Source: Penium margaritaceum
Taxonomy: Eukaryota; Streptophyta; Zygnematophyceae; Desmidiales; Peniaceae
Direction of reading: 5' to 3'
Assembly: GCA_023375785.1 (NCBI GenBank)
Contig: SZWC01000042.1
Coordinates: 555,963 to 619,962 of the forward strand
Length of the DNA stretch: 64,000 bases
Positions within the stretch are counted from its first letter, which is position 1. Each line of letters begins with the position of its first letter. The notes below the pieces were generated by a model that searched no databases, had not been told where the DNA came from, and saw only the letters and a program-made list of their open reading frames with translations. Positions 34,572 to 46,800 of this stretch are shown here, one piece after another. The translations under genes were made by a program, and so were the position numbers.

Positions 34572-35561
34572 AATGAGGTGCCCCTGTTTTCTGGCATACT
34601 CGGGGCCTTAACCAAGTTCTAGGGGCCTCTGGGCCATTTTCCGTGTTTCAGAAATTTGGCTCGCGGTCGAGCTTGCCTTCGCTCGACCGTGGCAGTGCGG
34701 AGCGAGGAGGAGGAGCAAGCAAGTGATGGAGCACGGCTTGCTCCACATGCCAGGGATGTGTTTCGCTCGTCGCTTCGCAGCAGCGTTCCAAACACGCCAT
34801 GCAAGGGTGGCTTTCAGCCTCTCGGCAAGTAGCGTCACGGCGACGCTACCCACCAAGGGGTTGTTTTGACGGACAGCTCCGACAGCGGGCGCAGTCAACG
34901 GCGGTAGCAGTTCTGATGACTACGACTGTGGGACAGTCGCAGTACCACCGGTGACGTGTCCGACTCGGTGACCACATCCACTACCGGGAGGCATACAATA
35001 GCAACGAGGCGGCTTGTCGAGATAGAGGACAGACCGTCGATCTTGAGGATCAACGGCCCATGAGTTTTTGCACTAGGCATTAGGTGCAAGTAGAGCACCA
35101 AGTTCAGGTGCAAGCAAAGCACTAGGTCGAGGAGCAAGTAGCTTGCTACAGCAATCTAGGATAGCAGTAGGCAAGGGCCAAGACAGGCCAGCTGAACAGT
35201 ATAAATACCTTGTACTCTGTTCATTGTAGTTAACGTGTGTTTTCCAGCTCTGGCTTCTAGACTTCTCCAAGTCTAACTGTCCACTGCGACAGTCCTCTCC
35301 ACACACTAAAGCCTACTCTCCAGAGAGCACCCACTCTCACATCAAGATAAGAACTAGAGCCACGCGTTGGGTTGAAGCTCTGCCGGAGCTCACCAAACAT
35401 CAAGGAGCAAAGGCACGTACTACGCCGGACAACGTTGAGGCTGATCGAAAGGGAGATTGCTGGACGAGACTTCAAAGCCAACGCACGAGCCAACCTTTTG
35501 AACTGTTTCTAAATTTCCAGAGCATCCACACGGCTTACCGTGCGCGTGCGGGAGATAACGC
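34572..35561 (+). mobile_element. Retroelement LTR-like insert in the array
   Basis: About 990 bp of non-satellite sequence with family B (minus orientation) on both sides. It has no recognisable coding domain; open frames are under 100 codons apart from those running in from the satellite. A clean TATAAATA at 35200-35207, followed by sequence starting TTGTACTCTGTTCATTG, looks like an LTR promoter and R region on the plus strand. No primer site or polypurine tract was recognised next to it, so the LTR call is tentative. Because the array continues on both sides in the same orientation, insertion into a pre-existing array is likely. Confidence 0.4.
35200..35207 (+). promoter_or_regulatory. TATA box of the LTR-like insert
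   Basis: TATAAATA in an otherwise GC-balanced stretch, followed by TTGTA about 10 bases on. This fits a pol II LTR promoter. No gene follows: the array resumes about 355 bases downstream. Confidence 0.45.
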
Positions 35562-36745
35562 GTGCCAAAGTGTGATGCTCTAGTTCCAAAGTGTGACGTT
35601 ATAGTGCCAAAGTGTGACACTCTAGTGCCAAAGTGTGACGCTCTAGTCCCAATGTGTGATCCTCTACTGCCAAAATGTGACGCTCTAGTGCCAGAGTATG
35701 GAGATGTAGTGCAAACGTGTGACGCTCTAGTGACAAAGTCACACGCTATTGTGCCAAAGAATAATGCTCTAGTGCCAAAGTGTGATGCTCTAATGCAAAT
35801 GTGTGACATTCTAGTGCCACAGTGCAACGATCTTGTGCCAAAGTGTGATGCTCTAATGCCAAAGTGTGATGCTCTAGTGCAGAAACGTAAAGCTATAGTG
35901 CCAAATTGTATAGTTAGAGTGCCAAATGTGATGCTCTAGTGCCAAAGTTTGAAGCTCTAGTGCCAAAGTGTGACGCTCTAGTGCCAGGGTGTGACGATCT
36001 AGTGCCAAAGTGTGACGCTCTAGTGCCAAAGTGTGGAGCTCTAGTGCAAACGCATGACACTCAAGTGCCAAAGTGTGAAGCTATAGTGCCACACTGTGAG
36101 GATTTAGTGCCAAAGGGTTACTTTTAGTGCCAACGTGTGACTCTCTAGTCACCAATTGTGAAGCTCTAGTGCCAAAGTGTGACGCTCTAGTGCCAAAGTG
36201 TGACGCTGTAGTGCCAAGGTATGACGCTCTAGTGCCAAAGTGTGACGCTCTTGTGTCAAGGTTTGGAGCTCTACTGGCAACGTGTGATGCTCTAGTGCAT
36301 AAGTGGGACGCTCTAGTGCCAATGTGTGACGCCATTCTGCCAAAGTGTGGAGCTCTAGTGCCAAAGTGTAATGCTCTAGTGCCAAAGTGTGATGCTCTAG
36401 TACCAAAGTGTGATTCTCTAGTGCCAAAGTGTGATGCTCTAGTGCCAAAGTGTGGAGCTCTAGTGCCAAAGTGTGATGCTCTATTGCCAAATTGTGACGC
36501 TGTAATGCCGAAGTGTGACGCTCTAGTGCGTAAGTGTGACCCCTCTAGTACCCATGTGTGGACCTCTAGTCCCAAAGTGTGATGCTCTAGTGCCAAAGTA
36601 TGAAGCTATAGTGCCAACGTGTGATGCTCTAGTGCCAAAGTGTGACGCTCTAGTGCCAATCGTGAAGCTCTAGTGCCAAAGTGTGACGCGCTAGTGTGAA
36701 CGTGTGACGCTCATGTGCCAAAGTGTGAGGTTATAGTGCCAATGT
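35562..36745 (-). repeat. Minisatellite family B, minus orientation, block between inserts
   Basis: About 56 units. The left edge joins the LTR-like insert; the right edge stops in mid-unit exactly where TGTCAG of the next LTR begins. Confidence 0.93.
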
Positions 36746-37345
36746 TGTCAGAAGAATGCAAGAGGTGACGAGGATAGGAGCAGAAGCAAGCAGAAGCAGG
36801 GGAACTGGCAAGAGCGTGTTAGCAGAATGACAAAAGCGACAGATCCTATCTTGGGAGTTAGTCGGAGGACCTCGAGAGAGGCAGGGCACTAGAGCTCCGA
36901 GGTAGACAACGGACGCTGAGAGAACACGTAAGAGAGGGGATTGATGCACTGAGAGTGAGCGAAGGGTCGGGGTGACGAGGCGAAGAGTGAGCTAGGACTC
37001 ATGGACGAAAGATAGGAGAAGTGATGAGCGAGCAGAGCACGGACACGGCGGCGAAGCCGCGGAACCAAAGGGAACATGATGAGCATAACATTTCTGGTTA
37101 ATTTGAGGGGATGAACATCCTCGGTATAGAAAGATAGATTAGGAAAAATGAGTAGAGTAACGGCTTCTTTCCAATAGCGGGCCACGGGTGACAGGTGTCA
37201 CTTTATTATGTGATGACTTACAGTAGGTTCCGAACGGTCGAGTGACCGGAGAGCCCTTGTTCAAGGTGGCTTGGTCGTTGGACCCAAACCGTTATTGAGA
37301 CCGAGTTTGATATGTTCCATCTCTTGTCAAGGCTTCGTTCCAACA
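36746..37345 (-). mobile_element. Probable 600-bp 3' LTR of a minus-strand element
   Basis: Read on the minus strand: a polypurine tract AAAGGGGG (37353-37346) is followed by TGTTGGAACG..., and the unit ends ...CTGACA at 36746 exactly where the satellite starts. TG...CA ends, a polypurine tract directly upstream and AATAAA on the minus strand (about 37203-37208) fit an LTR. No second copy is in view. The internal side (37354-39220) has no pol domain that I recognise. Confidence 0.55.
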
Positions 37346-37353
37346 CCCCCTTT
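37346..37353 (-). other. Polypurine tract
   Basis: AAAGGGGG on the minus strand immediately before the LTR start TGTTGG. Such tracts prime plus-strand synthesis in LTR elements. Confidence 0.5.
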
Positions 37354-39220
37354 GAAGCTTGACAAGAGGTAAAGAGGCAAGAGGGATGGTGAGTAGTATC
37401 GCTCCCAGTATTCCACCCCATTGGAGGATGTGGGAGATAGCGGGGTCCGAGGCCGTTCTTTGATGGCTCGAAGCTATGCTTCTTCCTCCACTCTCCTGTG
37501 ATCTCTGATAAAGGGTTGCAGCTGAAATTGTCGTTCCTCCAGAAGTGCACTGTATCAAAAGGGTCAATAGCAGCCGGACGGGGGTCAGGAGATTATGCTC
37601 CTTTGCGTGAGCAGTAGTCCATGAGATCGTAGATGCTCGGGAAGACAGCCTGATGACGGTGTGCCACAATGATGAGGTGGAACTCCTCGTAAGTGTTCAT
37701 GTAGAGAAGACCTCGCAGTTGAGTTTGGGCAATACCATACTCCCGTCTTCCTTATGCTGTTCTACGGGCTTCTCCACTTCCAACGTTTCGCGGTACGTCA
37801 TGGAGGCTGTATTAGTGTATGTCCATGGTGGCGATTTTGCATCATAGCTGGCGACGCCATCGTTCAAAGTTGTGACCCCCGTCGGGTGCGAAGCAGAGTA
37901 GAGCAATGTTGTCGTTTAGGGAGGCGATTTCATTGTAGAGCACGATGGTTCTTCGTTGCTCTTCCATGAGAGATGAGGTGGGTTATCACTGAATATAGAA
38001 TGGGAACAGGGGTTGCACCACTACACTGAGGGATTGAGAAGTGCGGCTGAGCAAGATAGAGTGCCAGTAAGAGGAGGGCGGTGGGTGGAGTGGACACTGG
38101 GGGCAAAACCACGTGCACTGATGAAGTTTCGGCCTGGACGCAGGTCGTCGCAAAATGGGCAATGCGACCGGGCTGATCCTTGTGCCGAGCAGGCGATGAA
38201 GGCGGATGATGGAGGAGGAAGACTGAGTGGCAGAGTGGACGCAGGGGCAAAACCACGTACGTGACGACAATAGGGGGATAGGATGCGGCAAGGGGAAGGT
38301 GAATGCCAATGCGCCGCGATAAATCTGTTGCCGCCGTGGGTGCAGGCTGCTGCGAAGCGGACATCTAGCTCGTGCAAATCCTTCTGATGGCCACAGATGC
38401 TGATGATTACTGAAGAAGAGGCGGAGGCTGATGATCATTGAGTGGGCACAGGGATGAGCCGCGTGCGCTGTAGGAAGTTTTGGCGTGGGTGCAGGTCGTC
38501 TTGTAGAAGGAGATGCGACCGGGCAGATCCCTGTACCGAGCAGAAGGACGATGCGGACGCGGAGAAACGCAAAGGCGGATGATGACTGAGTGGGCACTGG
38601 GGCGGAACCTCGTACGCTGTGAAGCGATGCGGATGATGAATGAGCCTGATGAAGGAAGAGCGGCTCGGAGGAGGTAGTGAGGAGGATGATGGGACTGCGT
38701 CGAGGAAGGAGGCTTGAGCAAAGATGATGAGGAGGGCTGAAGGGAGGGGATGAAGATTAAGATGACATGGAGGTGAACGACGGTTGATGATAGTAGTGAT
38801 GGCGTGACAGAGGCAGAAGATGGGGAACGCGGCGGGTAGAGGATGGCGAGGTAGAAGGTGGCGCGCGCAAGGCAACCACTTGTTCGGTGTGTCCAGAGAG
38901 TGACGGCTTGTTCCCCAGTTGGCTCAAAGCATGAGCAGGAAGGCTGGTGGTTTTCGTTATCCTAGCAGCGAGAGGAAGCCGTGTGCAACAGAGGGAGTTG
39001 TGAGGTAGGCAGTGAGGCTGATCCGTCGATGTCAGGAGAGTGACGGCTTGTTCCCCAGTTGGCTCGTAATGGGAGCAGGAAGACAGGCGGTGTCCAATGT
39101 CTTGATGGCGGAAGGCACGTTGCTGTTGCTAACGACGTGGGAGGTCGGTCCAAGCAGGCGGATCGAAATGATGGATGTAAGCAGGCTGAAGAGCATGGGA
39201 AGAGTAAGCAGATGAGCCGG
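37354..39220 (-). other. Interior of the minus-strand element; no recognised gene, degenerate direct repeats
   Basis: Minus-strand frames of up to about 200 codons (for example 37986-38597) are low in complexity (Ser, Pro, His, Leu) because the plus strand is purine-rich. I see no integrase, reverse transcriptase or RNase H motif. Direct repeats are present: segments near 38120 and 38474 share GCAGGTCGTC, ATGCGACCGGGC and GTACCGAGCAG-like blocks, and GAGAGTGACGGCTTGTTCCC with the next ten bases is identical at about 38896 and 39036. No 5' LTR is recognised before the array resumes, so the element looks truncated or non-autonomous. Confidence 0.35.
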
Positions 39221-40923
39221 AGTGTAACGCTCTAGTGCCAGAGTGTGAAGATCTATTGCCAAAGTGTGACGCTCTAGTGCCAAAGTGTGAAGATCTATTG
39301 CCAAAGTGTGGAGCTCTAGTGCCAAAGTATGACGCTCTGGTGCCAAAGTGTGATGCTATAGAGCCAAAGTGTGGGGCTCTAGCACTAAAGTGTGACTCTC
39401 TCTTGCCGAAGTGTGAATCTCTAGTGCCAAATTGTGACGATCCAGTGCCAATGTGTGATGCTCTAGTGCAGACGTGTGACGCTCTAGTGCCAAAGTGTGA
39501 GGCTCTAGTCTAAACTATGAAGATCTAGTGCCAATGTGTGAAGTTGTAGTCCCAATGATTGACACTCTAGTACCAATGTGTGATGCTCTAGTGCCAAAGT
39601 GTGATGTTATAGTGCCAAAGTGTGACGCCCTAGAGCCAAAGTGTGACGCTCTAGTGCCAAAGTGTGACACTCTAGTGCTAAAGTGTGGCACTCTAGTGCC
39701 ACATTGTGAGGCTCTAGTGGCAAAGTGTGATGCTCTAGTGCCAAATCGTTAAGCTCCAGTGGCAAACGGTGACACTACAATGCCAAAGTGTGACGGTCTA
39801 ATGGCAAAATGTGATGCCCTAGTGCCAAAGTGTGATACTCTAGTACCAAAGAGTGACATTCTAGTGCCAAAGTGTGATGCTCTAGTGCCAAAGTTGGAAG
39901 CTCTAATGCCAAAGTGTGATGCTCTAGTGCCAATGCGTGATGCCTTAGTGCCAAAGTGTGAAGCTCTAGTGCCAACGTTTGATGCTCTAGTACCAAAGTC
40001 TGACGCTCTAGTGCAAAAGTGTGGAGCTATTGTGCCAAATTGTGAAGCTCTAGTGCCAAAGTGTATGCTCTGGGAACAAAGTGTGACGCTCTAGTGCCAA
40101 AGTGTGACGCTTTAGTGCCAAAGTGTGACCCTCTAGTGCCAATGTGTGACGCTCTAGTGCCAATGTCTGACGCTCTAGTGCCGAAGTGTGGAGCTATAGT
40201 GCCAAAGTGTGAAGTTGTAGTGTCAGATTCTGAAGCTCTAGTGCCAACGTGTAATGCTATATTGCCAATATGTGGAGTTATAGTGCCAATGTGTGAAGTT
40301 CTAGTGCCAAAGTGTGATACTCTAGTGCCATAGTGTAAAGCTCTAGTGCCAAAGTGTGACGCTTTAGTGCCGAAAGGTTGAAGCTCTAGTGCCAAAGTGT
40401 GACAGTCTAGTGCCAAAGTGTGAAGCTCTATTGCCAAAGTGTGAGGCTATAGTGCCAAAATGTGATGCTCTAGTACCAATGTGTGATGCTCTAGTGCCAG
40501 AGTGTGAGTCTCTAGTGCCAAAGTGTGACGCTCTATTGCCAATGTGTGACTATCTCTTTCCAAAGTGTGAAGCTCTAGTGCCAAAGTGTGACGATCCAAT
40601 GCCAAAGTGTGACGCTCTAGTGCCAAAGTGTGAAGCTCTAGTGCCAAAGTGTGGGGCTCCTGTGCCAAAGTGTGACGCTCTAGTCCCAAAGTGTGGATTT
40701 ATTGTGCCAAAGTGTTAAGCTCTAGTGCCTACGTGTAACGCTCTAGTGCCAAAGTGTGACGCTCTTGTGCCAAAGTGTGACGCTCTATTGCCAAAGTGTG
40801 ACGCTATAGTGCCAATGTGTGGAGCTCTAGTGCCAAGGTTTGAAGCTCTAGTGCCAAAATGTGAAGCTCTAGTGCCACAGTGTGACGCTCTTGTGCCAAA
40901 CTTTAAAACTCTAGTGCCACAAC
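39221..40923 (-). repeat. Minisatellite family B, minus orientation, block between inserts
   Basis: About 80 units in minus orientation, ending abruptly at TGTCAG (40924). Variation and open-frame behaviour are as in the main arms. Confidence 0.93.
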
Positions 40924-41614
40924 TGTCAGAAGATTGCTAGTGCTGCCGTAGAGTGGACGCGGTCACAAGGACTAGCGTTTCAATGGTGGACAGAAGCACG
41001 AGTAGAGGCAAAGCCGTATCGAAAGTGAATAAGGATACAGAATGATGGAAAGACGCGTGGGCTAGCACCGAAGGTGCGATCACTAAGATCTTGTTGAGGA
41101 GAGAGTGGACGCAGCACTTTGTGGGAAGGGCAGAAGCTTCCTAGAAGGTGCAGGTAATGCTGATGTATAACTGACATTGGCAAGTGAGAGTGGGCGCAGT
41201 GCGAGAGCACAGGCGCTGAGATGAGAATGAAGGCAAAAGGGACTGGAGGTCGCCCAGAGGGCGAGCCTGAAGGGGAATCCAATGGATTTATTATAGACTA
41301 GAATACAAGGAATACAACTAGGAAAGGCCTAGCCTAGGGCGCTTCGTCGAGCGGGCATAGAGGTGGCGGCTCGGGCGAGTGAGAGAGGGGAAGCGCCTCG
41401 AGACCACGATTTGGTTTTGCTAGCCGTACGCATAGAGGAGTGATGCAGGCACGATCTGCGTAGGTACGTTTCGCCTAGCCCGCTGTCGCACTGATCCGTT
41501 GGTTTCGTCTTGGCGATACTCGCACGTTTGTCGGTTGTGGGCTTGTTCGAGTGCTGGTTGTGTATCTCTAGAGATGAGCCTGCATTTTCAGTCCTTATTT
41601 TCTCAGTGGCTGCA
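40924..41614 (-). mobile_element. Probable LTR of a minus-strand element (about 690 bp)
   Basis: The left end TGTCAGAAGATTGC closely resembles the left end of the insert at 36746 (TGTCAGAAGAATGC). On the minus strand a short purine run (AAGGGG, 41620-41615) precedes TGCAGCC, a possible LTR start. Only about 30 bases separate this from the next array block, so it would be a solo LTR or a near-solo remnant. No coding capacity is seen. The right boundary is uncertain. Confidence 0.4.
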
Positions 41615-42863
41615 CCCCTTGAAGCGATCTCCGAGATAATGTCCGATAAAAGTGTGATGCTCTGGTGCCAACGTGTGACGCTCTAGTGCCAAAGTGTGAC
41701 GCTCTAGTGCCAACGTGTGACGCTCTAGTGCCAAAGTGTGAAGATCTTCTGCTAAAGTAAGCAGATATAGTGCCAAATTTTGAATATCTAGTGCCAAAGT
41801 GTGACGCTCTAGTACCAATGTGTGACGCTCTAGTGCCAAAGTGTGATGTTTTTGTGACAAAGTCTGACGCTCTAGAGCCAAAGTGTGACGCTGTGATGCC
41901 AAAGTGTGACGCTCTAGTGCCAAAGTGTGACACTTTAGTGCCACAATGTGACTCTCTAGTGCAAAAGCGTGACGCTCTAGTGTCAAACGTTTAAGCTCCA
42001 GTGCCAATCTGTAACGCTATAATGCCAACGTGTGACGCTCTAGTGGCAAAATGTCATGCCCTAGAGTAAAAGTGTGATGCTCTAGTACCAATGTGTGACA
42101 CTGTAGTTCCAAAGTGTGACGCTCTAGTGCCGAGGTGTCAAGATCTAGTGCCAAAGTGTGATGCTCTAGTGCCAAAGTGTGATGCTCTAGTGACAAGGTG
42201 TGAAGCTCTAGTGTCAAAGTGTGACGCTCTAGTGCCAAAGTGTGACGCTCTAGTGCCAAGGTGAGGAGCTCTTATGCCAATGTGCGAAGCTCTAGTGCCA
42301 GAGTGTATGTTATAGGACCAAAGTGTGATGCTCTTGTGCCAAATTGTGATGCTCTAGTGCCAAAGTGTAACACTCTAGTGCCAATGTGTGACGCTCTGGT
42401 GCCAATGTGTGATTCTCTAGTGCCGAAGTGTGGAGCTCAAGTGCCAACGTGTGAAGCTCTACTGCCAAAGTGTGAACCTCTAGTGCCAAAGTGTGATGCT
42501 ATAGTGCCAATATGTGGAGTTATAGTGCCAAGGTGTGAAGCTCTAGTTCCAAATTGTGATACTCTAGTGCCGAAGTATGACGCTCTTGTGCCAACGTGTG
42601 ATGCTCTAGTGGAAAACCGTGACGCTCTAGTGCCAACGTGGGACGCTCTAGTGCCAACGATTGACTCTCTAGTGCCAAAGTGTTACGCTCTTGTGCCAAA
42701 GTGTGAAGCTTTATTGCCAAAGTGTGACGCTCTAGTACCAACGTGTGGAGCTCTAGTGCCAACGTTTGAAGCTCTACTGCCAAATAGTGAAGCTCTATTG
42801 CCAAATACTGACGCTCTAGTGCCAAAGTGTGATGCTCTAGTGCCAAACCGTGACGCTCTAGTG

Positions 42864-43139
42864 CCAAACTGTGACGCTCTGGAGCCAAAGTGTGACGATC
42901 TAGTGCCAAAGTCTGACGCTCTAGAGCCAAAGTGTGACGCTCTAGTGCCAGACTATGCTGCTCTAATGACAATTAGTGATACTCTAGTGCCAAAGTGTGA
43001 TGCTCTAGTGCCAAACTGTGACGCTCTGGAGCCAAAGTGTGACGATCTAGTGCCAAAGTCTGACGCTCTAGAGCCAAAGTGTGACGCTCTAGTGCCAGAC
43101 TATGCTGCTCTAATGACAATTAGTGATACTCTAGTGCCA
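42864..43139 (-). repeat. 147-bp (seven-unit) tandem duplication
   Basis: The seven-unit series starting CCAAACTGTGACGCTCTGGA at 42864 is repeated at 43011 with no difference that I can see over nearly its whole length. A very young duplication by a whole number of units. Confidence 0.85.
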
Positions 43140-46100
43140 CACTGTGACCCTAAAGTGCAAAAGAGTGATGCTCTAGTCCCAAATTGTGAAGCTATAGTGC
43201 CAAACTGTGAAGCTCCAGTGCCAAACTGTGACGCTCTAGTGCCAAAGTGTGGAGCGCTAGTGCCAAAGAGTGAAGCTATAGTGCCAAAGTGTGACGCTCT
43301 AGGACCAAAGTGTGACACTCTAGTGCCAAAGTGTGATGCTCTAGTGCCAAAGTGTGACGCTTTAGTGCTAAAGTGTAACATTCTAGTGCCAACGTATGAC
43401 GCTCTAGTGCCAAAGTGTGGAGCTATGGTGGTAAAGTGTGAAGCTATAGTGCCAAAGTATGAAGCTCTAGTGCCAAAGTGTGATGATCAAGTGCCAATGT
43501 GGATTTCAAGTGCCAAAGTGTGAAGCTATAGTGCCAAAGTGGGACGCTCTAGTTCCAAAGTGTGCACTCATGTGCCAAAGTGTGAAGCTTTAGTGCGAAT
43601 GTGTGAAGCTCTAGTGCTAAAGTGGGACGCTAAAGTGCCAAATTGTAACGTTATACTGCCCAAGTGTGACGCTCGAGTGCCAAAGTTTGACAATCTAGTG
43701 TCAATGTGTGATGCTCTAGTGCCAAAGTGTGATGTTCTAGTTCCAAAGTGTGACGCTCAAGTGCCAAGGTGTGATGCTCAAGTGCCAAAGTGGTAAGCTC
43801 TAGTGCCAACGTGTTAAGCTCTAGTGCCAACGTGTGATACTCTAGTGCCAAAGTGTGACGCTCTAGTGCCAAATTGTGAAACTCTAGTGCCAATGTGTGA
43901 TGCTCTAGTACCAAAGTGTGACAATTTAGTGCAAAAGTGTGATGCTCTAGTGCCAAAGTGTGACGCTCTAGTGCCAAAGGGTGGAGCTCTTGTGCCAAAA
44001 TGTGCAGTTGTAGTGCCAAAGTGTGAAGCGCTTGAGCCAATGCGTGACGCTCTAGTGCCAAAGAGTGAAGGTCTAGTGCCGATGTGTGACCCTCTAGTGC
44101 CATAGTGCGGAGCTATAGTGCAAAAGTGTAACGCTATATGGCCAAAGTGTGAAGCTCTAGTGCTAAATTCTGACGCTCTAGTGCCAAAGTGTGACGCTCT
44201 AGTGCCAAAGTGTGATGCTCCAGTTCCAAAGTGTGACTCTGTAGTGCCAAAGTGGGAAGCTCTAGTGCCAAAGTGTGAAGCTCTAGTGCCAAAGTATGAC
44301 TCTCTAGTGCCAGTGTGTGAACCTCTAGTGCCAAAGTATGATACTGTACTGCCAAAGTATGAGGATCTAGTCCCAAAGTGTGACGCTCTAGTGCCAAAGT
44401 GTGACGCTCTAGTGCCAAAGTGTGACGCTCTAGTGCCAAAGTGTGACGCTCTATTACCAAAGTGTGAAGCCTTAGTGCCAAAGTGTGACGCTATAGTGCT
44501 AAAGTGTGATCCTCTAGTGCCAGAGTGTGAAGCTCTAGTGCCAAAGTGTGAAGCTCTAGCGCCAATATGTGACACTCAAGTGCCAAAGTATGACGCTCTA
44601 GTGCCAAAAGATAATGCTCCAGTACCAAAGTGTGATGCTCGAGTGCCAAAGTGTGAAGCTCTAGTGCTGAAGAGTGAAGCTCTAGTACCAAAGTGTGACA
44701 ATCTAGTGCCAAGGTGTGATGCTCTATTGCCAAATTGTGACGGTCCAGTGCCAACGTATGATGCTCTAGTGCCAATGTGTGAGGCTCTAGTGTCACAGTG
44801 CGACACTCTAGTGCCAACGTGTGAACCTCTAGTGCCAATGTGCGACGCTCTAGAGCCAAAGTGTGATGCTCTAGTGCCAAAGTGTGCCGCTGTCATACCA
44901 AAGTGGAACGCTCTAGTGCCAAAGTATGACGCTCTTGTGCCAAAGTCTGAAGCTCTAGTGCCAAAGTCTGAAGCTCTTGTTCCACAGTGGGAGCTCTATT
45001 GCCAAACTGTGACACTCTAGTGCCAAAGTGTGACGCTCTAGTGCCAAAGTATGACGCTTTCTAGTGCCAAAGTTTGACGCTATAGTGTCAAAGTGTGACG
45101 CCCTAGTTCCAAAGTGTGACACTCTAGTGCCAAACTGTGATGCTCTAGTGCCAAAGTGGGAAGCTCTACTGCAAAAGTGTGAAGCTCTAGTGCCAAATTG
45201 TGGCGCTCTAGTACCAAACTGTGACACCATCGTGCCGACGTGTGATGCTCTAGTGCCAAAGTGTGACGCTCTAGTACCAATGTATGATTCTCTAGTGCCA
45301 AAGTGTGATGCTCTAGTGCTAAAGTGCGGAGCTCTTGTGTAAAAGTGTGAAGCTCTAGAGCCAAAGTGCGAAGCTCTAGTGCCAAAGTGTGATGACTACT
45401 GCCAAAGTGTGACGGTCTAGTGCCAGCGTGTGACCCTCTAGTGCCAAAGTGTGCAGCTATAGTGCCAAAGTGTGAAGCTCTAAGGCCAAAGTGTGAAGCT
45501 GTAGTGCCAAAGTGTGATGATCTAGTGCCAAAGTGTGACGCTCTAGTGCAACAGTGTGATGTTCCATTTCCAGAGCGTGACGCTCTAGTGCCAAAGTGGG
45601 AAGCTCTAATGCCATAGTGTGAAGCTCTAGTGCCAACGTATGACTCTCTAGTGCCAAAGTGTGAGCCTCTAGTGCCAAAGTGTGATGCTCTAGAGCCAAA
45701 GTGTGACACTCTAGTGCCAAAGTGTGAAGCTATAGTGCCAAAGTGTGAAGCTATAGCACCAATATGTGACGCTCTAGTGCCAAAGTATGACGCTCTAGTA
45801 CCAAAAGGTGATGCTATAGTACCAAAGTGTGACGCTCTAGTGCCAAACTGTGAAGCTCGAATGGTGAAGTGTGAAGCTCTAGTGCCAAAGTGTGACAATC
45901 TAGTGCTTAAGTGTGACTCTCTAGTGCCAAATTGTGACGCTCAAGTGCCAAAGTATAATGCTCTAGTGCCAATGTCTGAGGCTCTAGTGCGAAAATGTGA
46001 CACTCCAGTGCCAACGTGTGAAGCTCTAGTGCCAACGTGCAGCGCTCTAGTGCCAAGGTGTGATGCTCTAGTGCCAAAGTGTGCCGCTCTAGTGCCAAAT

Positions 46101-46800
46101 TGTGACGCTCTAGTGCCAAAGTTTGACGCTCTATGACCAAAGTGTGAAGCTCTAGTGCCAAGGTGTGAAGCTCTTGTGCCAAATTGGGACGCTCTAGTAC
46201 CAAGGTATAACAATCTAGTGCCAAACTGTGTCGCTCTAGTGCCACAGTGTGACGCTCTATTGCCAAAATGTGTCACTCTAGTGCCAAAGTGTGACGCTCT
46301 AGTACCAAAGTATGACGCTCTAGTGCAAAAGTGTGATGCTTTAGTGTCAAAGTGTGAAGCTCTAGTGCCAAAGTGTGACGCTCTAGTTCCAAAGTGTGAC
46401 ACTCTAGTGCCAAACTGTAATGCTCTAGTGCTAAAGTGGAAAGCTGTAGTGCCAAATTGTGAAGCTCTAGTGCCAAAGTGTGATGCTCTTCTACGAAAGT
46501 GTGACACTATCATGCCGAAGTTTGATGCTCTAGTGCAAAAGTGTGACGCTCTAGTACCAATGTATGACGCTCTAGTACCAAAGTGTGATGCTCTAGTGCC
46601 AAAGTGCGGAGGTCATATGTGAAAGTGTGAAGCTCTAGGGCCAAAGTACGAAGCTCTAGTGCCAAAGTGTGATGCTCTAGTGCCAAAGGGTGACGCTCTA
46701 GTGCCAATGTGTGGAGCTCTAGTGCCAGAGTGTGAAGCTCTAGGGCCAATGTGTGAAGCTCTAGTGCCAAAGTGTGACGCTCTAGTGCCAAAGTGTGACG

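Noticed and set aside
37930-38875. Minus-strand Ser/Pro/His-rich frames as host genes
   Set aside because: Low complexity from a purine-rich strand, overlapping one another in several frames and within degenerate direct repeats. No domain seen.
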